A stretch of DNA of 64,000 bases from Achromobacter marplatensis (GTDB taxonomy: Bacteria; Pseudomonadota; Gammaproteobacteria; Burkholderiales; Burkholderiaceae_B): positions 1-64,000 of the forward strand of contig NZ_NJIG01000024.1 of assembly GCF_002209535.1 (NCBI RefSeq). The letters run 5' to 3'. The translations under genes were made by a program, and so were the position numbers. A model generated the notes under the pieces. It worked only from the letters and a program-made list of their open reading frames with translations, did no database searches and had not been told where the DNA came from. Below are positions 60,744-64,000 of this stretch, in pieces. Within the stretch, counting starts at the first letter, position 1; each line of letters begins with the position of its first letter.

Positions 60744-63008
60744 ATGCGCTTCATCTTCCCCATCGTCATCATCGACGAGGACTTCCGTTCAGAGAACACC
60801 TCCGGACTGGGCATCCGGGCGCTTGCCGAAGCGATCAAGACCGAGGGCTTCGAGGTAGTGGGCGCCACCAGCTACCATGACCTCAGCCAGTTCGCGCAAC
60901 AGCAGAGCCGGGCCAGTTCCTTCATCCTGTCGATCGACGACGAAGAATTCACGCCTGACGCCGAAGACGCCCCGGCGCTGCAGAACATCCGCCTGTTCAT
61001 CAGCGAGGTACGCCGCCGCAACGTAGATGTGCCGATCTATATCTATGGCGAGACCAAATCGGTTCGCCACATGCCGAACGACATCCTGCGCGAGTTGCAC
61101 GGCGTCATCCACATGTTCGAGGACACGCCCGAATTCGTCGCACGCCACCTCATCCGTGAAGCCAGGAATTATCTGGACGGCATCAAGCCGCCCTTCCTGA
61201 AAGCGCTGCTCGACTACGCGGAAGACGGTTCGTATTCCTGGCACTGCCCCGGCCACTCGGGCGGCGTCGCCTTCCTGAAAAGCCCTGTCGGCCAGGTCTT
61301 CCACCAGTTCTTCGGTGAGAACATGCTGCGCGCCGACGTCTGCAACGCGGTGGAGGAACTTGGCCAATTGCTGGACCACAACGGCGCCATCGGCGCCAGC
61401 GAACGCAATGCCGCGCGCATCTTCAACGCCGACCACTGCTTCTTTGTGACCAACGGTACCAGCACCAGCAACAAGATCGTCTGGCAGCATCTGGTGGCGC
61501 CAGGCGACGTGGTGGTGGTGGACCGCAACTGCCACAAGTCCATCCTGCACGGCATCGTGCTTACCGGGGCCATTCCCGTCTTCCTGCGGCCCACGCGCAA
61601 CCACCTGGGCATCATCGGGCCGATCCCCAGGGATGAGTTCTCGCGCGAGTCCATCAAGGCGAAGATCCGCGCCCATCCGCTATTGGCGGGGGTGGATGCC
61701 GACCAGGTCCAGCCGCGCGTGATGGTGCTGACTCAATCCACCTACGACGGCATCCTCTACGACACCGAGATCATCAAGTCCGCGCTCGACGGCTACGTGG
61801 AAGCCCTGCACTTCGATGAAGCATGGATCCCGCACGCCGCCTTCCATCCGTTCTACGGCACGTATCACGCCATGGGCAAGAAGCGCGCGCGGCCGCGCGA
61901 CTCCATCGTGTACTCCACGCAATCCACGCACAAGCTGCTGGCGGGCATCAGCCAGGCCAGCCACATCCTGGTGCAGGACTCGGCCACGCGCAGGCTTGAC
62001 CGCCACTTGTTCAACGAGGCCTACCTGATGCACACCTCCACGTCGCCGCAGTACGCCATCATCGCCAGTTGCGACGTGGCGGCAGCGATGATGGAGCAGC
62101 CCGGCGGCCAAACCCTGGTCGAAGAGAGCATCATCGAGGCGCTGGATTTCCGGCGCGCGATGCGGCAGGTCGGCGAACAATTCACGGCGGACGACTGGTG
62201 GTTCACGGTGTGGGGACCGGACGAACTTGAAGCGGAAGGCATCGGCAGCGCGGCGCAGTGGATTATTTCGGACGCGGGCGACGATGACGCGTGGCACGGC
62301 TTCGGCCCGCTTGCCAGCGGCTTCAACATGCTCGACCCCATCAAGTCCACGATCGTCACCCCCGGGGTGGACATGGACGGCCGTTTTGCCGCCGACGGAA
62401 TCCCGGCGTCCATCGTGACCAAGTTTCTGGCCGAACACGGCGTAATCATCGAGAAGACCGGCCTCTACAGCTTCTTCATCATGTTCACCATCGGCATCAC
62501 GAAGGGCCGCTGGAGTTCGCTGGTAACGGCGTTGCAGCAGTTCAAGGACGACTACGCCCGCAACGTGCCGATGTGGCGCATCCTGCCGGAGTTCTGCCGG
62601 AAGTATCCGCGCTACGAGGAAATGGGCCTGCGCGACCTGTGCCAGCACGTGCACCGGATCTACGCCAAGAGCGACATCGCGCGCTTGACGACCGAGATGT
62701 ACACGAAGGAAGCAGTGCCCGCCATGAAGCCCAGCGACGCCTATGCGCACATCGCCAATCGCAAGACCGAGCGCGTCGAAATCGACCACCTGGAAGGCCG
62801 CATCACCACCAGCCTGATCACCCCTTACCCGCCCGGCATTCCGTTGCTGATCCCGGGCGAAGTCTTCAACCGAAGCATCGTCGATTACCTGAAGTTCTCG
62901 CGCGAGCTCAACCGGTCCTGCCCGGGCTTCGGCACCGACATCCACGGATTCGTGGAACTGCGGGACGACGACGGGAACTTGCGCTATTACGTGGACTGCG
63001 TGGCCTGA
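60744..63008 (+). CDS. Orn/Lys/Arg decarboxylase class I
   Basis: A 754-residue PLP enzyme. The N-terminal wing/receiver-like domain (about 1-140) is followed by the PLP fold: SWHCPGHSGGVAFLKSPVGQ, EELGQLLDHNGAIGASERNA, TNGTSTSNKIVWQHL, and the PLP lysine in YSTQSTHKLLAGISQAS. The C-terminal domain has LITPYPPGIPLLIPGE. Length fits the Adi/LdcC/SpeC/SpeF family. Arginine or lysine is the likely substrate, giving agmatine or cadaverine, but this is not settled by sequence. It is 207 bp downstream of the ptsJ-like gene with its own operator. Confidence 0.93.
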   Translation: MRFIFPIVIIDEDFRSENTSGLGIRALAEAIKTEGFEVVGATSYHDLSQFAQQQSRASSFILSIDDEEFTPDAEDAPALQNIRLFISEVRRRNVDVPIYIYGETKSVRHMPNDILRELHGVIHMFEDTPEFVARHLIREARNYLDGIKPPFLKALLDYAEDGSYSWHCPGHSGGVAFLKSPVGQVFHQFFGENMLRADVCNAVEELGQLLDHNGAIGASERNAARIFNADHCFFVTNGTSTSNKIVWQHLVAPGDVVVVDRNCHKSILHGIVLTGAIPVFLRPTRNHLGIIGPIPRDEFSRESIKAKIRAHPLLAGVDADQVQPRVMVLTQSTYDGILYDTEIIKSALDGYVEALHFDEAWIPHAAFHPFYGTYHAMGKKRARPRDSIVYSTQSTHKLLAGISQASHILVQDSATRRLDRHLFNEAYLMHTSTSPQYAIIASCDVAAAMMEQPGGQTLVEESIIEALDFRRAMRQVGEQFTADDWWFTVWGPDELEAEGIGSAAQWIISDAGDDDAWHGFGPLASGFNMLDPIKSTIVTPGVDMDGRFAADGIPASIVTKFLAEHGVIIEKTGLYSFFIMFTIGITKGRWSSLVTALQQFKDDYARNVPMWRILPEFCRKYPRYEEMGLRDLCQHVHRIYAKSDIARLTTEMYTKEAVPAMKPSDAYAHIANRKTERVEIDHLEGRITTSLITPYPPGIPLLIPGEVFNRSIVDYLKFSRELNRSCPGFGTDIHGFVELRDDDGNLRYYVDCVA

Positions 63009-63036
63009 GTGCGCGTCACGCGATTATCGCCGGCTT

Positions 63037-63062
63037 GCGGCGGCGCCCAAGCCCGCCGCCGC
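63037..63062. terminator. GC hairpin between convergent genes
   Basis: GCGGCGGCG (63037-63045) and CGCCGCCGC (63054-63062) pair perfectly around an 8-base loop, between the decarboxylase stop and the convergent amidotransferase stop. No U-tract. Confidence 0.55.
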
Positions 63063-63082
63063 GGCCGCGACTATCTGCCGGC

Positions 63083-63784
63083 CTAGCCTTCTATCCGATC
63101 CAGCCACGCCTGGAACACCGCGCGCGACGCACCGGCCAGACGCGCTTGCACCTCCTCCGCCTGGGCCCGCAGCGTGCGCGGGTCGATGCCTGCCTGCCCC
63201 AGTTCGCAGGCATGGCCGACCAGCCAGCGTTCCATCGAGCGGGTATCCGCCTCCAGATGGAATTGCAGACCCAGCACGGCGTTGCCCAGCGAGAACGCCT
63301 GGTTTTGCCCGATCGACGTCCCGGCCAGCCGCGAGGCCCCCGCGGGAATGTCGAACTGGTCGCCATGCCAATGCAGCACCGGCGTGTCGCCCAATAGCGC
63401 CAGCGGGGATTCGCGGCCCTCCTCGCTTAACTGCAGCGGTCCGAAACCGATTTCCTTGACGCCCAGCGGATAGACCCGGGCGCCCAGCGCGCGCGCCATC
63501 AACTGCGCGCCCAGGCAGATGCCCAGGATCGGCGCGCCCGCGGCCAGACGGCGCTGCACCAAGGCCAGTTCGTCTTTGACGAACGGATAGGTCGCGTCGT
63601 CGAACGCGCCGATCGGCCCGCCCAGGACGATCAGCAGGTCGGGCGCCAGCGCCTCAAGCGTCCGCAATTCCTGCGTAGTCGCATCCACGTAGCGCACGGC
63701 CTAGCCGCGCTCGCGCAGCAGCGGCTCCAGCGTGCCCAGGTCTTCAAAATGAAGATGACGGATCGCAACGGCGCTTCGGGTCAT
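63083..63784 (-). pseudogene. Class I glutamine amidotransferase gene interrupted by in-frame TAG
   Basis: Reading from the ATG at 63784 (SD AAAGG just upstream) gives MTRSAVAIRHLHFEDLG and then LEPLLRERG, and then TAG at 63703-63701 (codon 28). The frame continues intact: VRYVDATTQELRTL, LIVLGGPIGAFDDATYPFVK, the nucleophile Cys in ILGICLGAQLMARALG, and the His/Glu pair in GLQFHLEAD. In relatives this position is usually an aromatic residue after RERG, so TAC or TAT to TAG is the simplest change. Without readthrough, a 204-residue protein from a GTG at 63697 lacks the first strand and helix. It is related to GMP synthase-like and gamma-glutamyl amidotransferases. Confidence 0.82.
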
Positions 63785-63846
63785 GTCGGGACCTTTCAAA
63801 CAAAGGAGGGTTGCGCGCCAGGCGTATCAAGGGCAGCCGGCAGCGC

Positions 63847-64000
63847 TCACGAATCGGCGCCATCGTCTTGCGCAGTCGGCCAATAGTGGCTGTCGGGCAG
63901 GGCCCGTGCGCCAAAGATCGCCTGGCCCACCCGCACGACGGTCGCGCCCTCTTCAATGGCGATCTCGAAATCGCCGGACATGCCCATCGACAGCTCGTCC
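63847..64000 (-). CDS. yggS: YggS/PLPBP-family pyridoxal phosphate homeostasis protein, 3' end
   Basis: Only the last 50 residues are inside the window; the gene begins beyond position 64000. The visible part reads LSMGMSGDFEIAIEEGATVV, then RVGQAIFGAR, the phosphate-binding SMGMSxD and RVG(x)xIFG signature of the YggS fold, followed by a short tail (ALPDSHYWPTAQDDGADS). The family buffers free PLP. Its nearness to two PLP-related genes (the MocR regulator and the decarboxylase) is of interest but may be chance. Confidence 0.9.
   Translation of the reverse strand, partial: DELSMGMSGDFEIAIEEGATVVRVGQAIFGARALPDSHYWPTAQDDGADS

Overview
The window is a GC-rich chromosomal segment. Its gene content (two orphan Bug/TTT-type periplasmic receptors, several LysR regulators each divergent from a catabolic operon, LIV-type transporters) and its rRNA leader sequence fit a betaproteobacterium of the Bordetella/Achromobacter group. 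This placement is inferred from family resemblance; no search was run. No phage, insertion sequence, CRISPR array or tRNA was seen.

Layout. 1-977 holds no protein gene. It reads as the leader and tandem promoters of an rRNA operon running leftward out of the window. 978-5202 carries a small DUF1127 protein, a GcvA-type LysR regulator, and an acetyl-CoA hydrolase/CoA-transferase divergent from its LysR regulator. 5428-11513 has a large MscS-type channel, two small secreted proteins of unknown function, a membrane protein, an ABM monooxygenase and a DUF1653-exonuclease-MazG operon. 11625-15445 has a soluble two-PAS chemotaxis transducer, a glutathione transferase-like protein and a GlxA-type regulator. 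15600-20421 is a polyamine-type ABC transporter operon ending in a proline racemase-family enzyme that lacks the second catalytic Cys.

20.6-36.3 kb is the most interesting region. Fourteen genes in four transcription units surround a GntR/FCD regulator. They encode a split transketolase, a shikimate dehydrogenase-like enzyme, a GMC flavoprotein, a GldA-like dehydrogenase, a short-chain dehydrogenase (SDR), a lambda-crystallin-type hydroxyacid dehydrogenase, a beta-keto acid cleavage enzyme (BKACE), a complete LIV transporter with a fused permease-ATPase, a quinone oxidoreductase and a second SDR. Three of the promoter regions carry the same AT-rich palindrome, ATATAT(G/C)ATATAT or a close variant, in otherwise GC-rich DNA. 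This suggests one regulon for uptake and breakdown of a hydroxylated compound that cannot be named from sequence.

36.4-54.7 kb is mixed housekeeping and accessory content: a TPMT-type methyltransferase, a fasciclin protein, a TPR protein, DUF1275, a SUKH-ankyrin protein, an aldo/keto reductase divergent from an AraC regulator, an isochorismatase-like hydrolase, a DUF3455 lipoprotein, an ECF sigma/anti-sigma pair, a fatty acid hydroxylase-family protein, DUF465, a BssS-like protein, a LysE/ArgO exporter, a periplasmic nuclease, and a Bug receptor plus class II aldolase under a LysR regulator. 54.8-58.9 kb is a second catabolic operon (two unusual SDRs, a carboxymuconolactone decarboxylase-family protein and a Bug receptor) divergent from its LysR regulator. 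59.2-63.0 kb pairs a PtsJ-like MocR regulator with an Orn/Lys/Arg decarboxylase; both are preceded by a TGTCC-N-AGGAC motif. The right end has a glutamine amidotransferase gene broken by an in-frame TAG and the 3' end of a YggS/PLPBP gene.

A palindromic repeat unit of about 65 bp occurs three times: an inverted pair at 20433-20613 and a single copy at 36351-36415, where it supplies the stop codon of the methyltransferase gene.
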